DNA of 64,000 bases. Origin: Saprospiraceae bacterium. GTDB lineage: Bacteria; Bacteroidota; Bacteroidia; Chitinophagales; Saprospiraceae. A model generated the notes under the pieces. It searched no databases. It was not told the origin of the DNA and worked only from the letters and a program-made list of their open reading frames with translations. Shown one piece after another: positions 55,200-61,686 of this stretch. Made by a program: the position numbers and the translations under genes. The stretch spans positions 5,394,001 through 5,458,000 of the forward strand of contig JADJXD010000001.1 in the NCBI GenBank assembly GCA_016715985.1, in the 5' to 3' direction. Numbering within the stretch: the first letter of the stretch is position 1; every line of letters begins with the position of its first letter.

Positions 55200-56137
55200 A
55201 TTTCCTTGAATAGTTCGCATTTACTTGTATGTTTATATTGATTTATTTCATCATTAAATATGGGTATTCGTGAATCATAGCACATGTACCGAAAAATACA
55301 CTTATTACATTCATAAATTTCATTCTTAGATAATTTCTGTAGAGCTTTAAAATCTGAATTTTCAATTGTTTCAATTAACTCTTGGAAAGTATTAAAATGT
55401 TTATAAATGTTCAGTATTGGATAAAAAACACCTAAATCAGAACTAAGAATTATACGCTTATAGAAATACAAATTATATTTTTTTGCTGTAAAATATGTTG
55501 TTTTATTCAAAAACAACTTTAATTTAGTGTTCCAAATAACTATTCTCTTATCTTTAAGTTTATTTTCATAATTGTCAATTTTAAAATCATTTTTTAAAAT
55601 AATTACCTTTAATCCATACTTAAAATAGTCTTCATAATTTTCTACCAAATCTTCGATATTTTTAATTTCAAAAACTATGTTAAAAAAATCTAAATTAGCA
55701 ATTTGATCAACTGTTGGCCAATAACAATCTTTAATTATAAACTTAATATAAGATAATCCAAAACTTACAAAATTTGATATATTTGATTGAATAAAATCAT
55801 AAGTTTTAAGTGAAAATTCGACTTCTAAAGTTTCCAATAGAGTTAAAGCATATAATGGTTCTGAAATTGTAAGATTATTCTTTTTATATAAATACTTAGG
55901 AACAAAAACGCCACATCCATTTTCTGAAAGATTCTTTGCATATTTTATAATCGTTCTAATTTCTATTTTTGTAATGGTGGATATTTCAAATAGGTTAAAC
56001 TCATTACAATTTAAAAGAATTAACTTTTCATAATCATTTATGAAAATAATTACATTACTTTCTATATTATATACTACAGACGATTTTTTCGAATCTACAA
56101 TTTCGATGTAAGGAAATTTCACAAAATACTTCAGCAC
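55196..56137 (-). CDS. Grasp-with-spasm system SPASM-domain peptide maturase
   Basis: This 313-residue protein ends with the SPASM-type cysteines C277, C280, C286 and C307 in a CX2CX5CX20C pattern, which would bind an auxiliary [4Fe-4S] cluster. There is no CxxxCxxC radical SAM motif, which matches the grasp-with-spasm family, where the SPASM domain occurs in a protein without a clear radical SAM core. The N-terminal part (about 1-75) is a beta-rich RRE-like leader-binding region by analogy. The start is a GTG at 56137. It overlaps the 49-codon ORF by seven bases and the next gene by four. Confidence 0.85.
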   Translation of the reverse strand: MLKYFVKFPYIEIVDSKKSSVVYNIESNVIIFINDYEKLILLNCNEFNLFEISTITKIEIRTIIKYAKNLSENGCGVFVPKYLYKKNNLTISEPLYALTLLETLEVEFSLKTYDFIQSNISNFVSFGLSYIKFIIKDCYWPTVDQIANLDFFNIVFEIKNIEDLVENYEDYFKYGLKVIILKNDFKIDNYENKLKDKRIVIWNTKLKLFLNKTTYFTAKKYNLYFYKRIILSSDLGVFYPILNIYKHFNTFQELIETIENSDFKALQKLSKNEIYECNKCIFRYMCYDSRIPIFNDEINQYKHTSKCELFKEI

Positions 56138-56280
56138 AATATATTTTTATTATAATACAATTTGTAATTAATATGAGCATTTAAAGGCTTTGAAAATTCG
56201 TACGACTTAATTATTTTAAATGAAGCTTCTGAAACATTTTGCTTCTTTGTTATTAACAATATAAGGTTAAGTTCTACCAT
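56131..56280 (-). CDS. Short linking ORF between the ATP-grasp and SPASM genes (49 residues)
   Basis: An ATG at 56280, inside the last codons of the ATP-grasp gene, opens 49 codons ending in TGA at 56131. It overlaps the ATP-grasp gene by 14 bases and the SPASM gene start by seven, so it fills the gap exactly and would be coupled on both sides. The product is basic, rich in K, N, I and L, and ends in K-N-I-L-C. It has no Gly-Gly motif. It may be a genuine small locus protein or only a ribosome-bridging ORF. Confidence 0.4.
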   Translation of the reverse strand: MVELNLILLITKKQNVSEASFKIIKSYEFSKPLNAHINYKLYYNKNILC

Positions 56281-57208
56281 TTAATAACAATTCTGATATT
56301 TTAAATTCAATATTGAAGTTCCCTTTAGTAGATAAAAAACCAAACTTGCCACATGGGTTAATATCTAACATATAATATTTATTGTTTTTTACTATCATAT
56401 CAAATGTGCAAAATTTTAAATTCATATCTTTAAATAAATTTAATAAATTCTTTTTAAGCTTTTGAGGTAAATTAATTATAAAATATTTGTCCTTATAATT
56501 ACTTTTTCTTAAGTCTATTTCAAGTTTATCCTTAATAAAAACTAATCCATAAAATTCTAAACCTAAAAAAACACACCTTATTTCATAATCAGAACTTATA
56601 GTTTTTTGACAAAAAGAAGATCTAAAATTGCTTTCTGTTACGATTTCAATATGTTTCTCGTAAATTTCGGTAGTGTAAAGATGCAAAAAATCTTCATGGC
56701 TATTAGTTGCCTTTAATGGTTCCGAGATTACCTTAGTAATAATACTGAACTCTTTATGCAGTTCAATTAATTTAGACCTTTCTGAAATTATCCAACCTTC
56801 TGGAAAATCGATATTATTAATTCTTAAAACATTTAGTATATTTAATTTATCAAAATGTCTAAATTTATAATTTCCAAAAAAATTAAGATTTAAACTCCAA
56901 AACCAATTTTCTATACAATCTAATTCACTACACAAAAAATCATATATAGTAATATCTTTATTTTTAATTTCGATATCAATAGGAGACAACAACCTACCTT
57001 TTCTATACCAAATCATTTCAAATTGTTGGGCAAAGTAATCATTTCCGTTGATACTGATTAAAGCAGACTGGTCAAAAAAATTTGCAAATTTCAAATAAAC
57101 TAAATCTAAAGTACTGTCAATTCTAATAAATATTTTATTTTTTATCATTAAATATTTACATACTAAAGTAGTTTCATCATCATAGCTATTTGACACAATT
57201 AATATCAT
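56267..57208 (-). CDS. Grasp-with-spasm system ATP-grasp peptide maturase
   Basis: A 313-residue ATP-grasp protein. The central part has S-I-I-T-K-V-I-S-E-P and L-K-A-T-N-S-H, the C-terminal half D-Y-E-I-R-C-V-F and the Mg-binding D-I-N-P-C-G-K-F-G at about 283. ATP-grasp enzymes of this type form ester or amide crosslinks between Asp/Glu and Thr/Ser/Lys in the core peptide (graspetide chemistry). Its position, one gene behind the double-glycine precursor and directly before the SPASM gene, identifies the system. The gene is very AT-rich and rich in N, K and I codons. Confidence 0.9.
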   Translation of the reverse strand: MILIVSNSYDDETTLVCKYLMIKNKIFIRIDSTLDLVYLKFANFFDQSALISINGNDYFAQQFEMIWYRKGRLLSPIDIEIKNKDITIYDFLCSELDCIENWFWSLNLNFFGNYKFRHFDKLNILNVLRINNIDFPEGWIISERSKLIELHKEFSIITKVISEPLKATNSHEDFLHLYTTEIYEKHIEIVTESNFRSSFCQKTISSDYEIRCVFLGLEFYGLVFIKDKLEIDLRKSNYKDKYFIINLPQKLKKNLLNLFKDMNLKFCTFDMIVKNNKYYMLDINPCGKFGFLSTKGNFNIEFKISELLLNGRT

Positions 57209-57224
57209 TATATATCTGGTGTAA

Positions 57225-57258
57225 AGGACACTTACAACAAAAATATTGAAAGTGTCCT
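57225..57258 (-). terminator. Hairpin between precursor and maturase genes
   Basis: AGGACACTT (57225-57233) and AAGTGTCCT (57250-57258) form a perfect 9-bp stem with a 16-base loop. It lies 22 bases after the precursor stop and 17 before the ATP-grasp start, and no T-run follows on the minus strand. It could attenuate the maturases or protect the precursor mRNA. Confidence 0.5.
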
Positions 57259-57279
57259 AATATGAAGAAAGTTAAACGA

Positions 57280-57447
57280 TTATGGATTATCGGTTCCCCA
57301 TTTAACTCCATCAACAAATGTTGTTATATCTTCACCATTGGAAAAAATATAAGTTGCGTGGTCCATGTAAACAACATGAGGTCTACCTCCTGTGATATTA
57401 GAAGGCTGATTAATTTCAACATTTTTAAATTTACTTAATTTCAACAT
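57280..57447 (-). CDS. RiPP precursor peptide with double-glycine leader (55 residues)
   Basis: From the ATG at 57447 the peptide reads MLKLSKFKNVEINQPSNITG and so on, with a leader of 21 residues ending in G-G at positions 20-21. The core of 34 residues follows, with hydroxyl and lysine residues (T11, S15, T21, T22, K28 and T31 of the core) and acidic residues (D8, E18, D19, D25 and D32) available for graspetide crosslinks. The ORF is open upstream to 57498, but the ATG at 57447 gives the usual leader. The C39 exporter and the ATP-grasp maturase of the locus fit this peptide. Leader and core lengths are inferred from the G-G site. Confidence 0.85.
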   Translation of the reverse strand: MLKLSKFKNVEINQPSNITGGRPHVVYMDHATYIFSNGEDITTFVDGVKWGTDNP

Positions 57448-57484
57448 TTTAATAATATTAATAAATTTCTGTCCCTCTCTTTTC

Positions 57485-57600
57485 AATCGCCTCCCCACAC
57501 TACATGGTTCCGCCGGGTTCAGGTATGTCCCGTCTGCTTGTCACATCACCGCTGGCCGGCAGCTTTGTATAAGGGTGCAGAAGTCCCTTTTTTGTATTGC
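57485..57600 (-). other. GC-rich islet in the precursor leader region
   Basis: About 115 bases stand out as GC-rich against very AT-rich surroundings. It contains GCTGGCCGGCAGC (57551-57563), an imperfect palindrome. On the minus strand one frame is open for about 26 codons up to a TAG. It does not resemble any RNA family that I recognise. It may be a scar of a mobile element or a structured 5' leader of the precursor mRNA. Confidence 0.3.
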
Positions 57601-57620
57601 ATGAATTCATAAATACAATA

Positions 57621-57686
57621 CAAACATAAGTATGGTTACTGCCATTTTTTGTCACTGGAGAAATTATTTTTCATTTTATTTATTTT
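57621..57686 (-). promoter_or_regulatory. Precursor upstream element (repeat D copy 1) and -7 element
   Basis: Plus-strand CAAACATA (57621-57628) is TATGTTTG on the minus strand, a -7 element about 175 bases upstream of the precursor ATG. Upstream of it on that strand lies ACTGCCATTTTTTG (57638 onwards), which recurs at 59968-60010 with the same 13-base spacing from TGGCAGT to TTTGTA. The shared block suggests common control of the two loci. Confidence 0.5.
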
Positions 57687-57865
57687 ATTCGATATACATT
57701 TATCCCCTTCAAAAACTACTCTAATATAATATTCTGTGTACATACATAAATTTAACATAATATCCAATATCATACTGAGTCAACTATGAGATGTCAGAAT
57801 AATTACCTGATTTTGGGTTGATGTCGTCGCAATCACATTTTTTGAATTTTTTTTAACTTAATACC

Positions 57866-57898
57866 AGACCTTATAGGTTTTCGAAACCTATAAGGTCT
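57866..57898. repeat. Palindromic repeat C, copy 2
   Basis: AGACCTTATAGGTTT and AAACCTATAAGGTCT around TCG form a near-perfect palindrome of 33 bp. It contains the stop codon of the HTH gene (57871-57873). Confidence 0.8.
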
Positions 57899-58173
57899 CT
57901 TCGTTCATCTTTTCCACCTTTTATCTTCAGCAAGTCTTTTTCCCCCACCTTGATAGTAAACTCATACTTGACATCTTCTTCAAAAAAATAGGTACGATCT
58001 TTTATACAGTATTTTACAGGAAATCCAAAATTTCTCATTTCACATATAAGACGATGTACATTACGTTTACTCATATTCAGTTTTTCTCCCAGACTACCTG
58101 CATCTCCAGTTGCCCGGCGTCTGATCATACTTGTCACTCTATCCATAAATTCAGCATCATTAATCCATTTCAT
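57871..58173 (-). CDS. Small HTH protein next to the RiPP precursor
   Basis: This 100-residue protein has an HTH pattern at about residues 15-50 (S-M-I-R-R-R-A-T-G-D-A-G-S-L-G-E-K-L, then N-M-S-K-R-N-V-H-R-L). The rest is charged and ends inside a palindromic repeat (repeat C), which supplies the last residues and the stop. Similar short HTH proteins accompany Bacteroidota RiPP precursor genes, so it may be a local regulator. The family is not assigned with certainty. A 780-base stretch without genes lies upstream of it. Confidence 0.6.
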   Translation of the reverse strand: MKWINDAEFMDRVTSMIRRRATGDAGSLGEKLNMSKRNVHRLICEMRNFGFPVKYCIKDRTYFFEEDVKYEFTIKVGEKDLLKIKGGKDERRDLIGFENL

Positions 58174-58790
58174 ACCTTTAGTTTTTCAAAATAATTAAAT
58201 AGTTATATCGTTAAATCAACTTTTTATTGGTAATCTAAAATCTGTAAAAAGCATATTTTACCAATTGAGTGAAGTATAAAATTGAACAAAAAGGGTTCAG
58301 TTTTTTTCAATAAAATACTCACATATCAGAGCCTTCATTCTATGCATACGCTAAACATATAAATTACAAATACCTGATTTTTATAATTTGCATTGTGGAC
58401 TCAAAAAACAATATATCTTTCTATACTTCCGGATATATGATCCATATAGAATCGTACAATGCACAATGCAATAAATCTGTATTTCTATTTATACAATCTG
58501 ATTTTATTCTATGTGAGTGTTTAAAATTTTATGATTTGACTACAAGGGTCAAACCATACTATATCCTTAGATAAAATTTAATCAGCAAAGTACAGGGTGT
58601 CACTTTAGATGCTGTTAATACCTTCAGCATAGTCGGAAATGCTGAATTGATATGTTTAGTATTAAATAATTTTACGGTACAAACATATAAAACAAAATTG
58701 TTTTAAAAAAATTATATTGCAAAAATATTTAATATTTAATATATAATATTTTCAACGTATTGTCCACTATATCAAAAAAGTCATCACAGC
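58174..58790. other. AT-rich gene-free stretch
   Basis: No ORF with a recognisable domain is seen on either strand. A perfect inverted repeat of TTGCATTGTG (58388-58397) and CACAATGCAA (58462-58471) brackets a 64-base loop that contains a smaller inverted repeat, TATATG and CATATA. This may be the trace of a lost gene of the locus. Otherwise nothing is apparent. Confidence 0.4.
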
Positions 58791-58799
58791 CAGAACGAT

Positions 58800-58936
58800 A
58801 TATAAAGTAGGTAGGCAACTTCGGCCATATCTTAATACCCAAAACTTACTGTGTGGTATGCCAGGAGTACTGATACTTTTTATGAGACAAGCTATATCGC
58901 GGTACGCTTGGAATTGAGTTGGTGGGTGAGTATCAT
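58800..58936 (-). pseudogene. Possible decayed 5' end of a C39 ABC exporter gene
   Basis: On the minus strand from ATG 58936, the reading M-I-L-T-H-Q-L-N parallels the intact exporter start (T-H-Q-L-D), and further on V-S-F-G-Y is followed by D-M-A-E-V, similar to V-S-L-A-G-I-S-E-A-A-E. Three stop codons interrupt it and about 16 codons are missing between the two blocks. The stretch AGTTGGTGGGTGA is identical with the start of the intact gene at 53229-53241. The evidence is suggestive, not conclusive. Confidence 0.35.
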
Positions 58937-58991
58937 TAATTAAGACAAAAAATACTAAAAAAAATTATTAGCGTAATAGTTCTATTATTTA

Positions 58992-59813
58992 TTAATCGAG
59001 TTTAAACTTAAAACCAAATCTTTTAGCAACTTCTTCTATAGAATCCAATCCAAGTTTTTGCCGCCTAATATTAACAATGCCAATATCCCTAATAGCATAG
59101 AAGCTAAGATCGACTACTTGCGTCCCATATATTTGTTCAAATCCATTATTCATCAAAAGCCTATCTATCATTCTTGCATAGTTTAAATTACTTAAAGTTC
59201 CCTTTTTATGAAATTCAAGAAAAACAGGATAATATCTTGCCATATATTCAGATTCCATATGTTGTATTAGCAAAAAAACATCATTTATTTGTGATGTGTC
59301 TATACTTGACCAACCACATTTTTCAATGATCGAAATAATCAAATTTTTATTCACTTTATCAATATCTATATTATTTTTAATATTATCTTCAAATGCTCTT
59401 GCTTCTTGATCCATATTAATTGATTTATTAATTTTTTCACTGATTTCCTTACAATTTACTTTTTCAAATGGAATTTTTTCCATGGGAAATCCCATTGCTG
59501 ACCTAAGTTGAATTTCATTAAATATATCTTCATCGTCTTTCAATACACTTACTCTAATCTCCCTAATTGAGTCTAATTTATCTACATAGAATTCTCTTTT
59601 TAATTTTCCAGAAGTTAATTTTTCCCTCAAATCATTTGACAAATCTCTACCACTTGAATCTTTATAAGTTGCATAATAAAACTGCGTGTCACCGTTGTTA
59701 AGTCTCGTTAAAGTTTCTTCCAAAGTCATTTTGGTCAAAATACCTTTTTGTGAGTTTTGTGAACAAGAAATAAAAGTAATTGATAAAATTATGACTGTAC
59801 TTAATAAATTCAT
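58992..59813 (-). CDS. DUF6624-like lipoprotein
   Basis: A 273-residue protein with a lipoprotein signal peptide (lipobox F-I-S-C, Cys17). The C-terminal part (about 170-260) contains L-I-Q-H-M-E-S-E-Y and a later E-Q-I-Y-G-T-Q-V, the histidine and Y-G-T-Q pattern of DUF6624 proteins. The central part is charged and helical. The function of DUF6624 is unknown. It lies between the decayed exporter start and a copy of the upstream element (repeat D), so it may be a surviving gene of a former RiPP module. Confidence 0.65.
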   Translation of the reverse strand: MNLLSTVIILSITFISCSQNSQKGILTKMTLEETLTRLNNGDTQFYYATYKDSSGRDLSNDLREKLTSGKLKREFYVDKLDSIREIRVSVLKDDEDIFNEIQLRSAMGFPMEKIPFEKVNCKEISEKINKSINMDQEARAFEDNIKNNIDIDKVNKNLIISIIEKCGWSSIDTSQINDVFLLIQHMESEYMARYYPVFLEFHKKGTLSNLNYARMIDRLLMNNGFEQIYGTQVVDLSFYAIRDIGIVNIRRQKLGLDSIEEVAKRFGFKFKLD

Positions 59814-59967
59814 ATGACCTATATTTTACAATAAAGATAATTAAATACTAACTATTTAGTCCATTACAATAATCAACCTTAAAATATTTTTGGGCTTCTT
59901 GATAAATAAAAGAAAAACTCAAACAGCAATACCTGTAAATGCAAACTTTACAAAGCTCAATGATGTC

Positions 59968-60010
59968 ACTGCCATTTTTTGGCACATGAGAAATTATTTT
60001 TTATTTTTTT
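59968..60010 (-). promoter_or_regulatory. Repeat D, copy 2, upstream of the DUF6624-like gene
   Basis: ACTGCCATTTTTTGGCAC and a GAGAAATTATTTTT run match the block upstream of the RiPP precursor. On the minus strand TGGCAGT is followed after 13 bases by TTTGTA, as in copy 1. It lies about 155 bases upstream of the lipoprotein gene start. Confidence 0.5.
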
Positions 60011-60021
60011 GAAGTACTATC

Positions 60022-60054
60022 AAACCTAATTGGTTTTCAAAACCTGTAAGGTTT
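60022..60054. repeat. Palindromic repeat C, copy 3 (degenerate)
   Basis: AAACCTAATTGGTTTT and AAAACCTGTAAGGTTT form an imperfect palindrome. It is followed by a stretch that resembles the 3' end of the exporter gene, as in copy 1. Confidence 0.6.
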
Positions 60055-60068
60055 AAACCAAGTTACAA

Positions 60069-60110
60069 CAGACCAATGGATTCTGCATCATGATACTGAT
60101 TTACAACATA
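60069..60110 (-). pseudogene. Possible decayed 3' end of a C39 ABC exporter gene
   Basis: CAGACCAATGGATTCTGCAT (60069-60088) aligns with 51077-51097, the last codons of the intact exporter (about 20 of 23 bases identical with one gap), and lies in the same position beside a repeat C palindrome. On the minus strand the frame is broken. The rest of 60111-60375 holds nothing recognisable. Confidence 0.4.
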
Positions 60111-60375
60111 AACGAAAATAAGACGGCAAGCCAATAACCGATTATTGAAGATAATGCCTGATGTTTTTAAGCGACTTTATTCATGAACAACAATTAGTTT
60201 TGAGAGTTCAGCATCCCTGTTTTATATTCATCTTCTGAAATCTATGGCAAAATGTCGCAAATATTATATATCCAAAACTTAACTCGATTACACCATGTAG
60301 TTTTTGCTTATAATGGAAATCAAATCACCTGAATATCTAATTTAATCTTGTTTCGTGCCCCGATAAATGACAAAC

Positions 60376-60395
60376 TATTCGTACTTTTGCGAATA
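60376..60395 (+). promoter_or_regulatory. arsR2 promoter and operator
   Basis: TATTCG (60376-60381) and CGAATA (60390-60395) form an inverted repeat around TACTTTTG (60382-60389), a -7 element. The ATG is at 60408, 18 bases after it. The arrangement fits autorepression by the ArsR protein. Confidence 0.6.
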
Positions 60396-60407
60396 AAAAA
60401 GTTTTCT

Positions 60408-60758
60408 ATGCCAAATACTGATAAAAAATATACAGAAAGACAGGAAAGAATAGCTGCTTTTGCTAATGCGCTTGGACATCCCGTCAGGGTCGCTATTTTA
60501 GACTTATTATCATCTCAGTCCTGTTGTTATCATGGAGACCTGTCTGAAGAATTGCCCATTGCCAACAGTACACTTTCTCAACACCTGAAGGTACTCAAAG
60601 ATGCCGGACTCATTCAGGGGGAGATCAATCCACCGAAAACGAAGTATTGTATCAACAAACAGAATTACGTATTGGCATCTGAGTTGTTTTCAGGCTTTTT
60701 TGCACAAGAGATAAAAACTGAATTCTCTAATAAGGACATGGTACTTTGTTCAGGATAA
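60408..60758 (+). CDS. ArsR-family HTH regulator
   Basis: A 116-residue protein from the ATG at 60408, with A-L-G-H-P-V-R-V-A-I-L-D-L-L at about 21-34, the recognition-helix region I-A-N-S-T-L-S-Q-H-L-K-V-L at about 58-70, and a Cys pair S-C-C-Y-H that could bind metal or react with thiol oxidants. It is followed by a membrane protein gene and thioredoxin, which suggests control of a redox or metal response. The longer frame opening at 60348 would contain the promoter, so it is rejected. Confidence 0.88.
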   Translation: MPNTDKKYTERQERIAAFANALGHPVRVAILDLLSSQSCCYHGDLSEELPIANSTLSQHLKVLKDAGLIQGEINPPKTKYCINKQNYVLASELFSGFFAQEIKTEFSNKDMVLCSG

Positions 60759-60859
60759 AGGTCTTATTTTGACGATGAAGTGGCCTTGAATGCCTGTTGC
60801 CGATTCCAAACTTTTATTGCTATGTAACATAAATCACAAAACAATCCATGTAGAGTCGG

Positions 60860-60867
60860 TATCTTTG
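60860..60867 (+). promoter_or_regulatory. -7 element close to the start of the next gene
   Basis: TATCTTTG ends four bases before the ATG at 60872. Transcription would begin at or next to the ATG, implying a leaderless mRNA. Confidence 0.5.
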
Positions 60868-60871
60868 TGCT

Positions 60872-61156
60872 ATGAAAACTGAAACGTCATCCACCGCTTT
60901 TTACAATGACTGGAAAATTATGCTTCTTGCCGCATTGACCATCGGACTTGCACCCTTTGTTCCGGAACCACATATAATAGGTAAACTAAAATGGATTGCA
61001 GGTGGGGGAATCGGAATGAAAACAATGGATTATCTTGATACTGCCATGCATGGCATTCCTTGGCTATTACTTTTCAGAATAATACTGTTAAATGGATTAG
61101 AAAAGTGGCGTTCTTCTAAAACCAAAACTATTACAAACCAAAATAAAATAAATTAA
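60872..61156 (+). CDS. Small membrane protein next to thioredoxin
   Basis: A 94-residue protein with two hydrophobic segments (about 15-30 and 60-75) connected by a Gly/Pro-rich loop. It begins M-K-T-E-T-S-S-T-A-F-Y-N-D-W-K. Proteins of this size are common between ArsR regulators and thioredoxins in Bacteroidota, but no function is known. It begins 114 bases after arsR and four bases before trxA, so it is in the same operon as trxA. Confidence 0.6.
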   Translation: MKTETSSTAFYNDWKIMLLAALTIGLAPFVPEPHIIGKLKWIAGGGIGMKTMDYLDTAMHGIPWLLLFRIILLNGLEKWRSSKTKTITNQNKIN

Positions 61157-61160
61157 TAAG

Positions 61161-61460
61161 ATGAAATATCAGGATATTATAAATAGTGAAACCCCTACCC
61201 TGGTGGATTTTTCAGCAGAATGGTGCGGACCTTGTAAAGCGATGGCTCCCATTTTAAAACAACTGGCTGGTAAAATAGGTGAAAAAGCCAAAATTATCAA
61301 GATTGATGTGGATAAAAACCAGGCTCTTGCTTCCAAATTACAAATTAAAGGTGTTCCTACTTTTATCCTTTATAAAAAAGGAAATATTGTGTGGAGAGAT
61401 TCGGGAATGCAGTCTCTGAGCCAGTTGGAAAAGTTAATAGATCAGGCAACAGATAAATAA
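61161..61460 (+). CDS. trxA: Thioredoxin
   Basis: A 99-residue thioredoxin with the active site E-W-C-G-P-C-K-A-M at about 22-30, V-D-K-N-Q-A-L-A as strand/helix 3 and K-G-V-P-T-F-I-L-Y-K-K-G with the cis-Pro. It reduces cytoplasmic disulfides. The length is normal for TrxA. It follows the small membrane protein gene by four bases. A copy of repeat A lies just beyond its end. Confidence 0.93.
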   Translation: MKYQDIINSETPTLVDFSAEWCGPCKAMAPILKQLAGKIGEKAKIIKIDVDKNQALASKLQIKGVPTFILYKKGNIVWRDSGMQSLSQLEKLIDQATDK

Positions 61461-61575
61461 AATTACCGCTGTATTGGTTTTTCTGAATTTTTGGGTTAAA
61501 ATGACGTAGAAATTGTTTATATAACAAATTGCACCGCCATGAAAATTTAAATATTATTGAAATATAACAATTTTT

Positions 61576-61673
61576 CATCCCGCAACCCCTGCCCGACTCT
61601 GTGGGCAGGCGGGCTCATTCCCTAAAGGGACGACCTTCCCGCCTTAAAAAAGTGCAATTTGCTGTACACACGT
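61576..61673. repeat. Intergenic repeat A, copy 3
   Basis: Starts CATCCCGCAACCCCTGCC, has a GC-rich hairpin with GGGCAGGCGGGCTCA, then TCCCTAAAGGGACGACC and TTCCCGCCTT, with a tail including TTTGCTGTACACACG. It is the best-preserved of the three copies and lies between convergent genes. Confidence 0.7.
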
Positions 61674-61686
61674 ATAAATTTAATTA

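Noticed and set aside
58388..58471. Long-spaced inverted repeat in the gene-free stretch, considered as an insertion sequence end pair
   Set aside because: The 64-base interior has no transposase and no target duplication; kept only as a note in the description of that stretch.
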